Shown: piece after piece, positions 22,978 to 35,100 of the stretch
Position numbering within the stretch: the stretch's first letter is position 1
How the letters are laid out: each line of letters opens with the position of its first letter
Origin: Blastomyces gilchristii SLH14081
Lineage: Eukaryota; Ascomycota; Eurotiomycetes; Onygenales; Ajellomycetaceae
Direction of reading: 5' to 3'
Assembly: GCF_000003855.2 (NCBI RefSeq)
Contig: NW_003101673.1
Location: 1,819,695-1,883,694, forward strand
DNA: 64,000 nucleotides
Notes under the pieces: model-generated
Told to the model about the DNA's origin: nothing
What the model saw: the letters and a program-made list of their open reading frames with translations, nothing else
Database searches by the model: none
Program-made: the position numbers and the translations under genes

Positions 22978-23691
22978 GATTACTGGAGGCTGGAGGTGGG
23001 TGTATATTGGGGTATCTGTATCAAGCTTCAAGGATTGCTTGAGCTGAAATTGATCGCCGCGAGAGTCATGTGACTTAGTCGAAAGGCGCACGGACTTGAT
23101 CTGTCAGTTCCGAGGTAAAGGTTGTACTAACCTAATAAGGATTAGTGTGTATTAGCTATGACCTCACCTGTTCGACTTCGAAATCATTTCTGTACGGAAA
23201 GGCGATACGGGACCAGAAATCGTGATGCGGTGTTGCCATGGGGTTTGTTTAACTCTTTCACATCCTCCATGTGATATATGATCGCAAATTCATAGGGATA
23301 GCTTCGACTCCCCCCCCGCTGCGGCCTAGTTTTGCCAACCATTCCCTAGGGGGCTGGTTGAAATGAACATCTCCATTTATTTCCCGCATCTCCCTATCTT
23401 TTATACCTAGTTGGCTGCTTAAGTTTAGAGCAGCGGGTACGTATAATTTGGATTGATGTCGAAGTGATCTTTTGAATTTCCTACTACAAGAGTTGGTGGT
23501 TTCATGGTGGGGAGACAATCGAGACCAGGGGCGGGAAGCCCGCTTGGTCGCCTCCCGGTTGAAGAGCGTGACGAAACGATTCGAGTAAAGGAGAATGGAG
23601 TTGAGATAGGCAGGGAATATGTATGACACCGTTTGTGATATACCAGTAGTAGACTGGTAGCCCTTCGAGAAGATGGATCTAGGCTAATCGC
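22978..23691. other. Intergenic region between divergent MMTAG2-like and CRT10 genes
   Basis: No convincing gene. A 123-codon antisense ORF (23258-23629) has no recognisable feature. The region should carry both promoters and possibly an unrecognised first exon of the CRT10 gene. Confidence 0.5.
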
Positions 23692-26375
23692 ATGGCAGTT
23701 TCCACGGTATGTCCACGGCGTCCAAGCAATACATGGTAGACTGAGCGCTCACCCTACTAATGAATATACCCAAGAGGATACGATGCATCTCATCCCAGGC
23801 CTGCTTACTGGCGGAATAATTTGGTATGGTGCCTTGTTGCCGCTCTCCCGTCCCTTGACCGCACATCAGCTGACAGAACTGGTTCCAGACCGCTTTATCA
23901 CAGCACCGCAACCTTTATTTTGTAGCTTTTGAACATCAGATCTACGTATACCAACCTTCTGGTCGCGGACGGGCGCTTGCACCGAATCCAGCAATGATAA
24001 TAACCCCAGTTCCAAAAAATCCTCGTGCGCCCGGTTACATCACACGGCATAAGCCACATGTTATAAACGCAATTCGTGTCGAGGATCTCGGCCATGAAGA
24101 GATATTACTTCTTGCTACTGATTCCGGTAATGTTGCAGCCTATCGGACTGAGCGTATATTTGCGGTCATCGAGGAAGCTAAGGTGACTGGGAATGGCAAG
24201 CCGACCGAACTTGGGGAACTTGTCGACTGCTTTTTTAGTGACTGGGTAGGCCAAAGTGCCTGGGGCCTTGCGGTCCACAAGACTGCCAGAATGATTGCAG
24301 TAAGCTCCAATTCGTGGTGTATTACTGTTTTCGCCTTTGCCTTGGTGGATCATGCATCCGTTGCGGGCGACGCTACAAAGAGTTCGAAGCCTACCCATTC
24401 ATCTGATACAGCTAGCCGGGCTTTAGAGTGGACGAATGTGAGCTCTGAGTCACAGTATCGCGTACTCCGGCGGATAAGTCCAGACAAACGTCGAGTCTGC
24501 AACATTCGGTTCACTTTAGTTGGCCACAAAAAGAATATTCCAAACATTGCCTTCCTGAACTGCTATCTGGATCCCGAAGGCGATTGGTTGATTAGCACTG
24601 ATATCGGTAACAAGCTTATGATGTTCAATATCTGGGAATATCCGACTCCGGTGAAAATCATCGATGTTCAGCAGGACCCACCCAATCATCCGGGTCGGGC
24701 GCAAGACAAGTAAGTTTTTTAAACTACTTCCCCTCAAGGCAAAGTCTCTAACCCACCTGACTTTAGCCACCAATTGGGCTGGAACGTTTTAGCTCTCGAT
24801 CCAGGAAGTTTTAGACCCAAAGCGACCCTGAACGACGCCTGTGGTGGCACTCCACGCAGACATCCCCATAATGAAGACGTTTACGACTTGAGTGCCCTTG
24901 CTCAATACACGCGATCTAAGTATACCCGAGAGGACTCACCACATTTGGATGCCGTTGCTCATGAGTCAGATGATACATCAGACGAGACATTTTCACTGGG
25001 ATCTGATATCCCCTCTCCACCAGACTCACCCATGGGCACCGGGGAGTCGAGGCTTGATCGTTCCTCACCGCCCTGTCCGGTATTTAAGGAAGAAGGGAGT
25101 GAAAATGAGAGTGACCAGAAGGAGTTCGGAAATCTTGAGAGAGAGGAAAATATGGATTTAGATGGAAGCACCGAGCATATTCCTTCAAATAGTGACCCTA
25201 ATCCCCTCCTAGTTACATGGCCTTCGCTTCAGGGTGATCCACCAGGTCTAACAGCCGACACTGAGCTCGTTGACGATCTCCTTCTTTCTGCAATTGACAC
25301 CGCACAAGATATGCCTAGCAATGACGATGATCATGACGCCCAAGAGGGTGACGCCGACGATGATTATGAACTTATGGATGGTCACTGGGATGTAGGAGAA
25401 GAGGAAGAAGTAGGAGAAGAAGAGGAAGAGGACGGTGAGGATGACAATCAAGCCGGCGAAGTAGAGAATAACTACGAATACGCCGCCTTCCAATACGGAG
25501 GAAGCAATGGCGACAATTCTCTCCTAGAAAGCCTTCAGCAACATAGCCAAGGTTGCAACTCTTTCGATGAAATCTTCCCCGATATTTCAAGTTGGCTTTC
25601 CAGTGCCGAAGATCCAGAAAGCACAAAACCCCCATTTGCAGACTTCCCCATTCTCCACTTCACTCAAAACTCTATCCGCATGTTCCCCCATCCATTTGTC
25701 AAAAAGTCTTCCATTATCCTCCGTGACGCTCTGGTCCAAGATCTGCATGATGTTCCTCCAAATCTCGAAATGGTCGAGCGGTTCAACATAGTAAACCAGA
25801 TCCCAGAGCTTGGCATCGTCCTGGCAGCTTCACAAAAGGGGCGTGTCGGAATATTCTCTCTGACCGAACATCCTGATGGCATGGCGTTTAGGCTGGACCA
25901 TATCATTCCATCCGAAAATCAGGAACGACTGGGTGACCGACCGTTAGTTCAAATTGCGGGAATGGCAGTCGGTCCAGTGGAAAACCACCTCATCCCGCTC
26001 GACGAAATCAACTCCTCCTCTGCGTCTTCCCAAATAGCAGAAGGCAACCATGCCACTGCTACTGCACCTACATACTCTCATCGTCCACACCACAGCCATA
26101 GTACGAGAAGACCTACGGGGAAAACTCGATCAGGAGCGGAGGTGGAAATTAGCCCTGCAACCCCTGACCACCACGAGCTATCCGAGGACCCCTCACCAGC
26201 CCGCCAAGAGCAATGGCACGGCATCGACTTCTCACGTCGCTACCGCCTCCTAATAATGTACGCAAATTTAACCATAATGCACTATGAGCTCTTCTATGAC
26301 TGGCCTATAGACATGATGGGGCCTCACGGCCGGCTCCTGCGTGAGGTTAGTAAGGGGTCGCTGCTGAGGCCGTGA
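23692..26375 (+). CDS. CRT10: CRT10 homologue (regulator of ribonucleotide reductase genes)
   Basis: The supported exons are 23877-24709 and 24767-26375. They encode a protein with TALSQHRNLYFVAF and HQIYVYQP near the start, WGLAVHKTARMIAVSSN and LDPEGDWLISTDIG (beta-propeller-like repeats), a long acidic linker (~25,000-25,500, E/D runs), and a conserved end with FPILHFTQNSIRMFP, IPELGIVLAASQKGRVGI and FSRRYRLLIMY. This order matches fungal CRT10-domain proteins. In yeast, Crt10 is a negative regulator of RNR gene transcription. The 5' end is uncertain: an ATG exon at 23692-23706 followed by a GTATGT donor joins in phase with 23877, but it gives a shorter N-terminus than usual, so the true start may be further upstream. 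A 39-base A tract starts 5 bases after the stop codon. Confidence 0.8.
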
Positions 26376-26379
26376 ATGG

Positions 26380-26418
<39 letters not shown>
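26380..26418 (+). repeat. 39-base A homopolymer directly after the CRT10 stop codon
   Basis: Uninterrupted A from 26380 to 26418. The gene upstream contains an intron, so this is not a simple processed copy. The length is likely to vary between isolates and to be unreliable in sequencing. Confidence 0.9.
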
Positions 26419-26420
<2 letters not shown>

Positions 26421-27611
26421 GAATTATGTGATGCCTGTCTCTTGAGTGATGCAACTTTTACCCCCTTTTTTGGTAATCCTTCTCGGCTCTATCCTTTCTC
26501 ATCCTGCTCATATTCGATATGGGGCTTTAATTGTTATTGTGTTACCTGCCCGGAGCGGTATGTAGTTTGTTCAGGCTTTTTCCTGAGTTATTTACCTCAA
26601 TTACTTTCATCCCTAGCGAATTGAGGTTTCTGAATTGTTTCCCGCTATTTATGGGGGCACTGCCTCCATTGCGAGGCAGGGTCATTGAACTTGCCGGTAT
26701 AGAATGCGTCCTGTTAAGCCGTATGTGTTTTTCAAATGCCCTCTCTAAAGCACTTTCTAAATCTATCTATGGCCTCCCCACTCACTCCGAACTGGATAAG
26801 TATCCACGCAACCATTTGGCTGCAATTAACGTGGAGAATGAGCAGAGAGCGAATTTACCTCCTGGCGCACACACACGCGCTGTACAATATGATTTAACTA
26901 TTTGATAACATCCAACGACGTATCTCAGACTTTATAATTTAAACCTACGTGGAGAATAAAGGAAGCATGTAAAAAGGTGTTAATATCACTAGGAGGGAAT
27001 GCATATGTGAGATAGGGCAATGTATCGTGGTTACTGGCCCCCTCTATAGATATTACAATTATATACGTGTACGAGATTATAGAGTGTGTATTGATCGGCT
27101 TAACAATGTGGGTGTGCTTTTTACCGATTACGGGATAAAATGGCAGATATCTAACATTCCAACAATGGGGAACAAAGAGGTGCGTAAAACATTTTATTTG
27201 TGGGATGTTGGGGGTATATAGTGCAGTACATATGGATGTGAAGGGGGAAAGGAAGAATGTCCTGTCCTAGAGGTATAAGATATACATGGGGAATATGGGA
27301 CAATTCGTAAGAGGTATATTTTTCAGGTTGAATCAAATCGGCATGCAAACGTGCCACATCATTGCCAAAGAATAACAAAGAAGTAGTAGAAGAGAAACGT
27401 GAGGAAGATAAATAAAACACAATATACACACTCCAAGACCCTTCTCCGTAGGCTGGAAAAAAACTAAATGTGTAGCAGAAAGATAAAAGAGGTTGGAAAA
27501 AAATATTTTGTATATATTGTATATGTCCAAACACACGCTGCCGTAGGCGTGTACGCGAAACACGAACTCTTTAATTGTACGGAGTAGTAGTTGTTGACGT
27601 GACGTATCGTA
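26419..27611. other. Region between convergent CRT10 and RBR ligase genes
   Basis: About 1.2 kb without a recognisable gene. It should hold the 3' UTRs of both neighbours. A short CA/CG dinucleotide run (cacacacacgcgc) is near 26,868. The small ORFs here have no family resemblance. Confidence 0.5.
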
Positions 27612-29534
27612 TCAAAAATCTTCCAGCTCATCGCTGTCCCATTCATCTTCTTGGTCATTCTGTACCAGCTCCAAAAACCGCTGTAATCCAGCCATCTGTC
27701 TCGGGGGCGCGGGTGCATTTGGCGGGTTACGTTGCAGACCTCGCATCTCGGCCATTGCTTGAACCTGCAACTGTCGCTCCGCGGCCGCAGCACGGGCTGC
27801 ATCGTTTGCACGACGGCCATTTTGTTGGTTGACATTGGCGCCAGGGGGCACTGGTGCGGGAGGTGGCGCTCGAAATCGTGCTGCGTTTGGAGGAGCCGGT
27901 GCTGGGGGAGGTGGAGGATGTCGTTGGTGTTGTTGATTTAGGTTTCGCGCGCGGTTGTTCGCTCCCTGTCCGTGGTTATTGTTGTTGGCGGTTTCGGCGG
28001 CGATTTCCCGCTCAAGGTCTTCGGCGTCATCGTCCTCACTGTCCATCTCAGCTAGTATTTGTGCAGCAGCATCATCCCAATTCGGTCCACCAGGACCGGA
28101 ATCGTGACCTTCCTCCAATTCCCAAAGACGCATGTAGCAACTGCTGTTTGGATCGTTGAAGTGGCTGTACGGGTTGGATTCGAAGAGCCAGCTTGAACAT
28201 AGGTAACAGAAGTGGGTGTTGCATTTGAAACAGATCATGTGGTTGCAACCCATTGCTTTCTGGCAGCGAGTATCGCATGTTGGGCATGGTGCTGTGTACA
28301 TCTTGATGTATTCTTCGCTGGCCTTCTCCGCTGCCGATAATTCAGCCGCTCTTCGAGGATAGCAGAATGCCAGCTCGCCATGCCAGCCCTTTTTGCAGAC
28401 GCAGCAGAATGCGTAGCTGCAATCCTCACATACTGAGAGACGTTCTGACTTTGGTGGAAGCTGATCTTCTGTCCCAAGGGGATCAAATGGGGTGCGCGAG
28501 GTTTCGTCGTCCTCATCGTCTGACAATTCCATCTCCTCGTTGATCGCATCCGTGGTCTTCGGATGTCGTTTTGAGCGAGCAGCACCCTGGCACCATTGGC
28601 GAGGACAATAAACAGTTGTTCTATCCGCCTCCAGTTTCCGCTTCCTTTTGAAGTGGACGTAGCGCTGGACAACTTCCTGGTCGAGTGGAATTTGCAAAAG
28701 CTCACTTGGATTAAGGGATCGATCCTTTTTCTTTCGGCGCTCAGGAGTCAGGTGTCCTCGCTGTCCGTCTTGTGGTCCATTTCCTGAATCTCTCCCGCAG
28801 TTCGGGGACAAACACTTCACCTTGTCAACATCTCCTTCTTTTATGCAAGTGTTATAAAACCCTTGAAGACAATTTATGCAGAAAACATGGGAACAGAGCA
28901 ACATTCTATGGCAACTTGCCCCCTTCTTAGGTTCCAGACAAACACCGCACTCGAAAGTCTCCTGTTCAAACTTCTGTCGCTGAGCTTGCATATTAAAATC
29001 CATAAGTGCAACTTTTAAATCTCGCGATAGGGTAAGGGGCGATTCGGGATCTGACGAAAGATCGAATGACCGCTCCCCTAGTTGTTGTAGATGATCGATA
29101 TATGTAAATATAACCACATCCTTCCCGCATTCCTCCCATAATCTCTTGCCATCAGTTACTAGTTCAGCGATCTTTGATGGCGGTAACCAATCTGGATTTG
29201 TCGTGATAGAAAAGTGAGGAGGTGCAAGGGAGGGATATCCATCGGGAACATCAATTTCCAGCCTGAGAGGCGGAAGATATGAGAGGTAACATGGCACTAC
29301 CTCTTCTGCATCTACATGCAAGGTGTTTCCATCCTCATGAGTGCTGAGAGATGCCGGCGGAGTTGGGAGTGATGATTGTGGTCGCTGGAATATGACCTTC
29401 AAGGGCTTGGTGGGAGAGACGGGAAGCTCAAGAAAAGCCTTGAATTTCGAATCGGGATCTATAACAATTTCGGGGTATATGGCGACAATGGACGACAGCT
29501 CAACGGCCCGTTCGTCCTCGCATAGGTCGTCCAT
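27612..29534 (-). CDS. RWD-RBR E3 ubiquitin ligase (Itt1/RNF14 type)
   Basis: A single-exon 640-aa protein. An RWD domain covers about residues 8-152 (LRLEIDVPDGYPSLAPP is its signature). RING1 is at about 196-247 (CGVC...CSHVFCINC...CLSPNC), the IBR at about 310-391 (YCPRQWC...CEDC...CCVC), and RING2 at about 417-446 (CPTC...GCNHMICFKC...CYLC). The RING2 Cys430 in GCNHM is the expected thioester-forming residue of RING-between-RING ligases. A low-complexity tail (P/A/N/Q-rich, acidic patch EMDSEDDDAEDLE) ends in a DEWDSDELEDF acidic peptide. The RWD-RBR combination is that of human RNF14 and yeast Itt1, which act on stalled ribosomes and translation termination. That function is transferred by homology. 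Confidence 0.92.
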   Translation of the reverse strand: MDDLCEDERAVELSSIVAIYPEIVIDPDSKFKAFLELPVSPTKPLKVIFQRPQSSLPTPPASLSTHEDGNTLHVDAEEVVPCYLSYLPPLRLEIDVPDGYPSLAPPHFSITTNPDWLPPSKIAELVTDGKRLWEECGKDVVIFTYIDHLQQLGERSFDLSSDPESPLTLSRDLKVALMDFNMQAQRQKFEQETFECGVCLEPKKGASCHRMLLCSHVFCINCLQGFYNTCIKEGDVDKVKCLSPNCGRDSGNGPQDGQRGHLTPERRKKKDRSLNPSELLQIPLDQEVVQRYVHFKRKRKLEADRTTVYCPRQWCQGAARSKRHPKTTDAINEEMELSDDEDDETSRTPFDPLGTEDQLPPKSERLSVCEDCSYAFCCVCKKGWHGELAFCYPRRAAELSAAEKASEEYIKMYTAPCPTCDTRCQKAMGCNHMICFKCNTHFCYLCSSWLFESNPYSHFNDPNSSCYMRLWELEEGHDSGPGGPNWDDAAAQILAEMDSEDDDAEDLEREIAAETANNNNHGQGANNRARNLNQQHQRHPPPPPAPAPPNAARFRAPPPAPVPPGANVNQQNGRRANDAARAAAAERQLQVQAMAEMRGLQRNPPNAPAPPRQMAGLQRFLELVQNDQEDEWDSDELEDF

Positions 29535-30536
29535 TAGTTATTCTCGTGAATTTTTATCGGTTCTCCTTATCGCGTTTTCTATCGTCACAGAGGGGGGTTA
29601 GCGGGGTTCGCGGACACGGGCAGCTGCGTGTAAGTTAGTTAACTAGGCCGTTAGAATTCAAGGTTGACTCATTATTCTCTAGGCAGAAAATCAAAGCAGA
29701 GAGCAGAGAGCCATTTCAAAGAGATCCGCTGGGCAAAGGAAAAAAAAAAAAAGGCCTCCGTACCTTGACTGTAATCCCGTCATCTCGCCATTGCATTGCG
29801 GGGGGAGGTTTGGGACGGGACTTTCTGGGATGAATAAAATATCGGGAGGATGGGAGCACACGGATTTCTAGAGGCAACAGGCGTAAATAGATATAAATAA
29901 ATACTTGAGGGATATTAGTTGCCTCTTCTATTCTAATATGCGGATTCCGTCAACAAAAAGAAAAAGAAAAATGAACAGCAAGTTGGGGATGGAGGAAGGG
30001 GGGAAGTTAAATATACTATTTTTTTGCCGCATATTTACTTCGATATTTAAATATAGTTAAATATTAAGTTAACTTATAAATGGGCGCTGAAGCAATGAAC
30101 TTTCCTGCCCAACCTTAGTAAAAATAATAAGAATAAGGAATAAGGCATCACCACCACAACGCACGCAATTTAGTCCTTTGTTTTTTTCCCTTTTGCTAAA
30201 ATATTTTATTCCTTGTCTTATCGTTTGCTTAAATATTTAACTATTTAGCCCGCACTACTACGTATATCATATCCATTTCGTAGCGACGTTTCGCCCTCGT
30301 ACCACGCTCATCGCGCGTGAGAGGTCGTCTGGCCGAGCGAGGCCTCTTGAGGGTTCCTTTATTTAGCTATTTAAATAGTTGTCTGATGAATTTGGTCCAT
30401 ACTTACTTTGGTTTTGATCTTCTATTGCTCTAGCCTGCTTCTAGCTATTTAGACCTTTAACCATCGAGACATATCAATTTAATCAGCCCAAACATACATT
30501 GCCAATTCTAACCTGTCCGCGAGGCTTCAACTCGAG
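29535..30536. other. Divergent promoter region of the RBR ligase and dolichyldiphosphatase genes
   Basis: About 1 kb, locally AT-rich, with repeated TATTTAAATA / GTTAACT-like words (30,030-30,090 and 30,230-30,380) and a 12-base A run near 29,740. No gene seen. Confidence 0.5.
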
Positions 30537-30935
30537 ATGGCTGGGATGGATGTCCCTCTGGCATCTCTATCGCTAACTCATGTCCATTATGTGAGTGTTG
30601 TCCCTCCCCGTTCTTTTGACGCCGCATTCCATCCTCCCCACTCGGACACTAACATTCCTCCCGCGCGGATATCTCCTAGAACCCGGACGACCCCATATCC
30701 CTCGTTTCTGCTTTCCTAGCTCTAGTCCCGCAGGCAATATGCATCATTTATGTTACTCTTATCTGGGCGACGCGGGAGGTCGAAGTGCTGCTTATGTTCG
30801 CTGGTCAGATGCTATGTGAAGGGTTAAATTTCTTCTTGAAGCGGCTAATACGCGAGGAGAGACCAGTTCGTATGTTGTTATCTTCCCTGTAGTTAAATAA
30901 TGGCTTCTTCGTTTTCTGTATGAACTCTACGAGAA

Positions 30936-30967
<32 letters not shown>

Positions 30968-31455
30968 TAATTTGGCTCAATTGGAACCCAACAGAGATGT
31001 TCGGGAAGGGCTACGGCATGCCATCTTCCCACTCCCAATTCGTCGCTTTCTTCTCCCTCTCACTTACATTGTTCCTCCTCGTTCGACATGTCCCCGACCT
31101 TACTACCAACCATTCCGCATCTACGTTTATGCAACGGGCAGCGCTTTCAGCTCTAGCCTGTGTATGTGCTGGCGCAGTCGCTGCCAGCCGCGTATATCTC
31201 AATTACCACACGCCGAAGCAGGTTTTGGCGGGTTGCGCTGCGGGAGTGGTCTGTGGGATATCATGGTTTTTATTCTCTAGTTACCTGCGACGGGAAGGCT
31301 GGATTGATTGGGCTTTGGAAACGCAGCTAGCAAGAATGGCTAGAATGCGCGATTTGCTTATTCAAGAAGACCCCGTGGAGGCGGGTTGGCAACGGTGGAT
31401 GGAAAGGAGTGTTGCATCTAAACGGACCTCCAAGGCTTCTGGTAAGCTTAATTGA
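30537..31455 (+). CDS. CAX4: Dolichyldiphosphatase (PAP2 superfamily)
   Basis: Three exons, 30537-30590, 30680-30869 and 30995-31455, all in phase, give 234 aa, the normal length. The enzyme hydrolyses dolichyl diphosphate on the lumenal side of the ER to recycle the lipid carrier of N-glycosylation. PAP2 motifs are KRLIREERP (KxxxxxxRP-like), PSSHSQF, and SRVYLNYHTPKQVLAG, with hydrophobic segments between them (ISLVSAFLALVPQAICIIYV, FVAFFSLSLTLFLL). The second exon was placed by homology (NPDDPISLVSAFLALVPQ). The second intron contains a 28-base A homopolymer. Symbol from the yeast orthologue. Confidence 0.92.
30937..30964 (+). repeat. 28-base A homopolymer inside an intron
   Basis: Uninterrupted A from 30937 to 30964, 30 bases before the 3' splice site of the dolichyldiphosphatase second intron. 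Confidence 0.9.
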
Positions 31456-32135
31456 CAATTTCTCTGGTTGGCTGAGGTCTGACATTGGAGTTTTCTAATT
31501 TATTTGCGTATATACACATTGAGCTATTAGTATAATCATGCCTTGTTGAGCGTTGTCTGCGCATTGGTAGTAGGCGTATTGCATTTTCCGCCCTGTCCCA
31601 TTTTTCTAGATCTGTGGACGTGTATCTGTACATATACATAGAGTAGTGTCCGAGCTGCATAAACCAATGCAACTCCTTCCATACAGTACCGAGCGATTGA
31701 ACAATCCAATTTGTCCACGATTCTCCTTGAGAGCTGGTCGCAAGCGATCAATAACCATATCACGTGATATAACTATATCGGATTTTATTTCATCCGGATC
31801 CTGTGTGTTATCGTATCCCTTCAACATCTTGAAGAAGAGGAGGATATCTTGATATCAAACACAGCAGCAGTTCGGTGAATCCAAACTATGGGGAATTTGA
31901 ATGCAACTCGCTATCTAAATACCCGTTGACCATGAAGGATTCTGCCTCAGAATCTCTGCGTTGTGGCTTCTTGCCCTTACTTTATACCCCATCTTTGGAG
32001 TGAGACCAAGCAGGACAGCTGGTGGCCACCACATATAACGTTCGAGTTTCTCCACTGTTTTGCGACTTATAAATACATATTCCATTCCAAGTTAGAATAT
32101 CCGGTATTTGGCCCATTTTAGATACCCAACAGGCC
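31456..32135. other. Intergenic region before the STRIP/HAM-2 gene
   Basis: About 680 bases, no gene recognised; 3' UTR of the upstream gene and promoter of the next. Confidence 0.5.
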
Positions 32136-35100
32136 ATGGATTCTCCATCGAAGTCTCGGCGTTCCGACATACCGGAGCACCATATTGTCCACGCGGACGA
32201 GATTGACCAGTTGGGGACTGATATTTCCACAGTTCCCGATGATCAACTCATGCCGGAACTGGTTGAGGGTTTTAAAGCTGAACAAGCTCGCAAACCTGAT
32301 CCCAACGACTTTCCTGGCCTTCCCCAACGCCATGGACGAGAACCGGCGCGCCGGGAACTGCGTAGGGATGCAAGTGCGGCCCCACCACCGCCCATGAAGC
32401 CGCCACCACCAGCGCCTGTGCACCAGAATATAGGGTCTCCAACGGATTCCTTGAGTCTAGCCCAGCTGCGGAAACTAGTCCACGAGATGCCCAGGCCTGA
32501 CCAGCCTGCTTATGCATTTGAGTACGCTGACTGTCAGCCATTTCCGAAGGAGGTAGACGAGTGGTTCCAGTACAATGAGCCGGACCGTCTTATGCTGCTG
32601 GGGTCCAAGGCTTCCTTTGAACAGAACTGGTCGGAGTTTTACCAAAACCGTATGAGTCCCCCGGCGGTTTCTGAAGTTCCCTGGGTTGATGTTACCGAGG
32701 ATATTCGTGCGAGCTTCGTTACCCGTATGATTGGGTCTCTCGATCATGCAGATTTGTTTATCCGTATTGAAGCTCTCGAGGTTGTTTGTTATCTTATAAC
32801 GGGGGCTTGGGCTGTCACGGCTGGCAAAAGTTCAGAAGATCCTCCGGCTGGATTTTCAAAATTTGAATCATTGGAGGAGTGTCCAAAGTCAAGGTCGATG
32901 CAGATTAAATGGATGGTAAATAATATATTGCTTGTGCATCAGTGTGGTGGAATTCCTGTATTATTTCAGGCCATGAAACGGATTTTTGAGAAGGACCAGT
33001 CAGTGAATCCATCTACCAAAGATGCAATGTTTGTATTTGCGTCTTTGTTTTACTAATATGCGTATGCCAGGCCAATAACAAACGCGGATGCGAAATTTTT
33101 CGAGACGGAAAACGGAACGGCTGCGTATTATGCGGCTCGTGAGAGAGAAGCCAATCTCATTTTGACTGCTATGTACCTAGTCGTAGAGGTGGCTCGCATA
33201 CAGGAGCAATCGAACCCGGATCAAGCTGGCTTGAAGAATGATATTGGTATGTTTTGATTACTATTCTTCCTCCAGAAGAATTAAGCTATAGCTGACTGTT
33301 CCCTCGAAAGCTGCGTTAAAACCGAATATCCTTGTTTTCCTCGTCGAAATTATTGCGCGATTGCGCTGGGAAGATGCAACCAGCATTCCATTAACTAGAG
33401 TAAGTTTAAATCCCATTTTCATCTAAAGTATGTCGTTCTTAAATGTTTCTAGGTTATCCTCCTGCTATGGAAATGCCTTCTACTATTATTCGGAGGGTCC
33501 GAGAGCTTAGCGCGAGTGAAAGCAGTTCTGGAGCCTAAGTATGGTGCCTTGGAAGATGCGTCGAAGTCTTCCAAGTTACCTGTTCTTACTGCTTCTCCCC
33601 TTGATTATCACATATTCCGACAAGAAATTACCTCCAAATACCCAGCATACAATCCTCCTCCTCCGCTAGTACCCTTTGAGCTGGAGAACAATTCTATACT
33701 TCCCCCTTTACCAAGCCATTCCAGCAGATATAATTCAGGATCAACATTATTTTCTGGCATTGGACCGGCCTCATTAAGCGGAAACGGGTCTATCCTCCAC
33801 CAATCCGTGCACATTGCGACGCCCGCTCCATCACCTCCGCCATCACCCATGGGACCAGGAGGAAAAGGGGGTAAAAAACAAAATTATCAAACCAACCAAC
33901 ATTTCCCTTTCATGTATCCACCTCTTGACCAGACTAGCAACGATATTGGTGGAAAGGGAAGTAGTGAAGTTCAAGATAGAGTTGTGGGTAAGAAATGGGA
34001 AGGAAGTGATGTACCTGCCTCTATAATCGAAGCTGGCCAGTTGTTCTCCAGTCGAATGAAGATGACGAGAGCGATGCGCCAACTCTGGGAGGAACGAGAG
34101 AGATTCCTCAAATATGATAGAGGCTGGGATGCCACAGAATTCGATGATGATAAGCCGGCGACTGACTGGCTGGCTGATCTTGAGTCTGAATCGGAGGACA
34201 AGAAAGCTGAAAAGAAAAAACCTGACGTAGGTTTCCAACATGTGAAGGAATCCGATGACCCATACGTCCAGGAACGCTTAGATGCTGTCGAAGACTTCTA
34301 TGTAAGTTAAACTTGTCCGTTCTGCCTCATGTATCCCTGACTGACGTCCGCTTTTACAGAGCCAAGCTTTTCCCAATCTACAATCCATAGTCATTGTCCT
34401 TTTGAAAGAGATTTTAATAAACATTACAGAAGCTGCGGCATTGCAGTCAAAAACAAACGGACCCAATGGCTTCAGACATGGGTGAGATCTCTTGGTTCCA
34501 TAGAAAGTAGTGAATATCCGAAAAGCTAACACTATGTTCTTATTAGGCCCGCAAAAGCTTCTTTGTTCGATGATATGGCTGCGCCGAATTCAGCTTCCCA
34601 AGATATGGAACGGGGAGACGACAATCAATGCAGTGAAGAACTCGACGCCATCAGACACCGAGAAATAACTTCCGCTGCTATTTCAGGGTGCCTTTTAATC
34701 ATGCTGAAATGGCTCAAGCGGTCGCGTATGTTCCAGTTCCAGCTCTGGATGTGGCTTTAGTCAGATATTTTGCTAACATAATTCCCAGATATACTAAAAT
34801 TCGAATACATGACACAATTACTGCTCGATTCAAATTATCTTCCTCTTATATTGAAAATGTTCATCCATCAGGAGATCGATAGGGTTGTTGCGCAGCGAAA
34901 TGATCGAGATGATCTGAGGTATGTTGCCAGAGCTGCACCTACAACAGTGATTGAGCTTAATTGCTAATTTGATTTAGCTTTTTCCACTTCTGCCACGTCC
35001 ATTCTAACCAACCCCCGGAAATTGCAACCTCACCCGAACCGGAGGAACCCGATAGCGAGGATGATGCAGCCCCACCCCCTATTACTCGCAATGCCCGACC

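Noticed and set aside
23258..23629. 123-aa minus-strand ORF
   Set aside because: No recognisable domain, and it lies in a probable promoter region.
26376..26905. ORFs starting in the poly-A tract or just after it
   Set aside because: Lys runs come from the homopolymer, and the remaining sequence shows no conservation signal.
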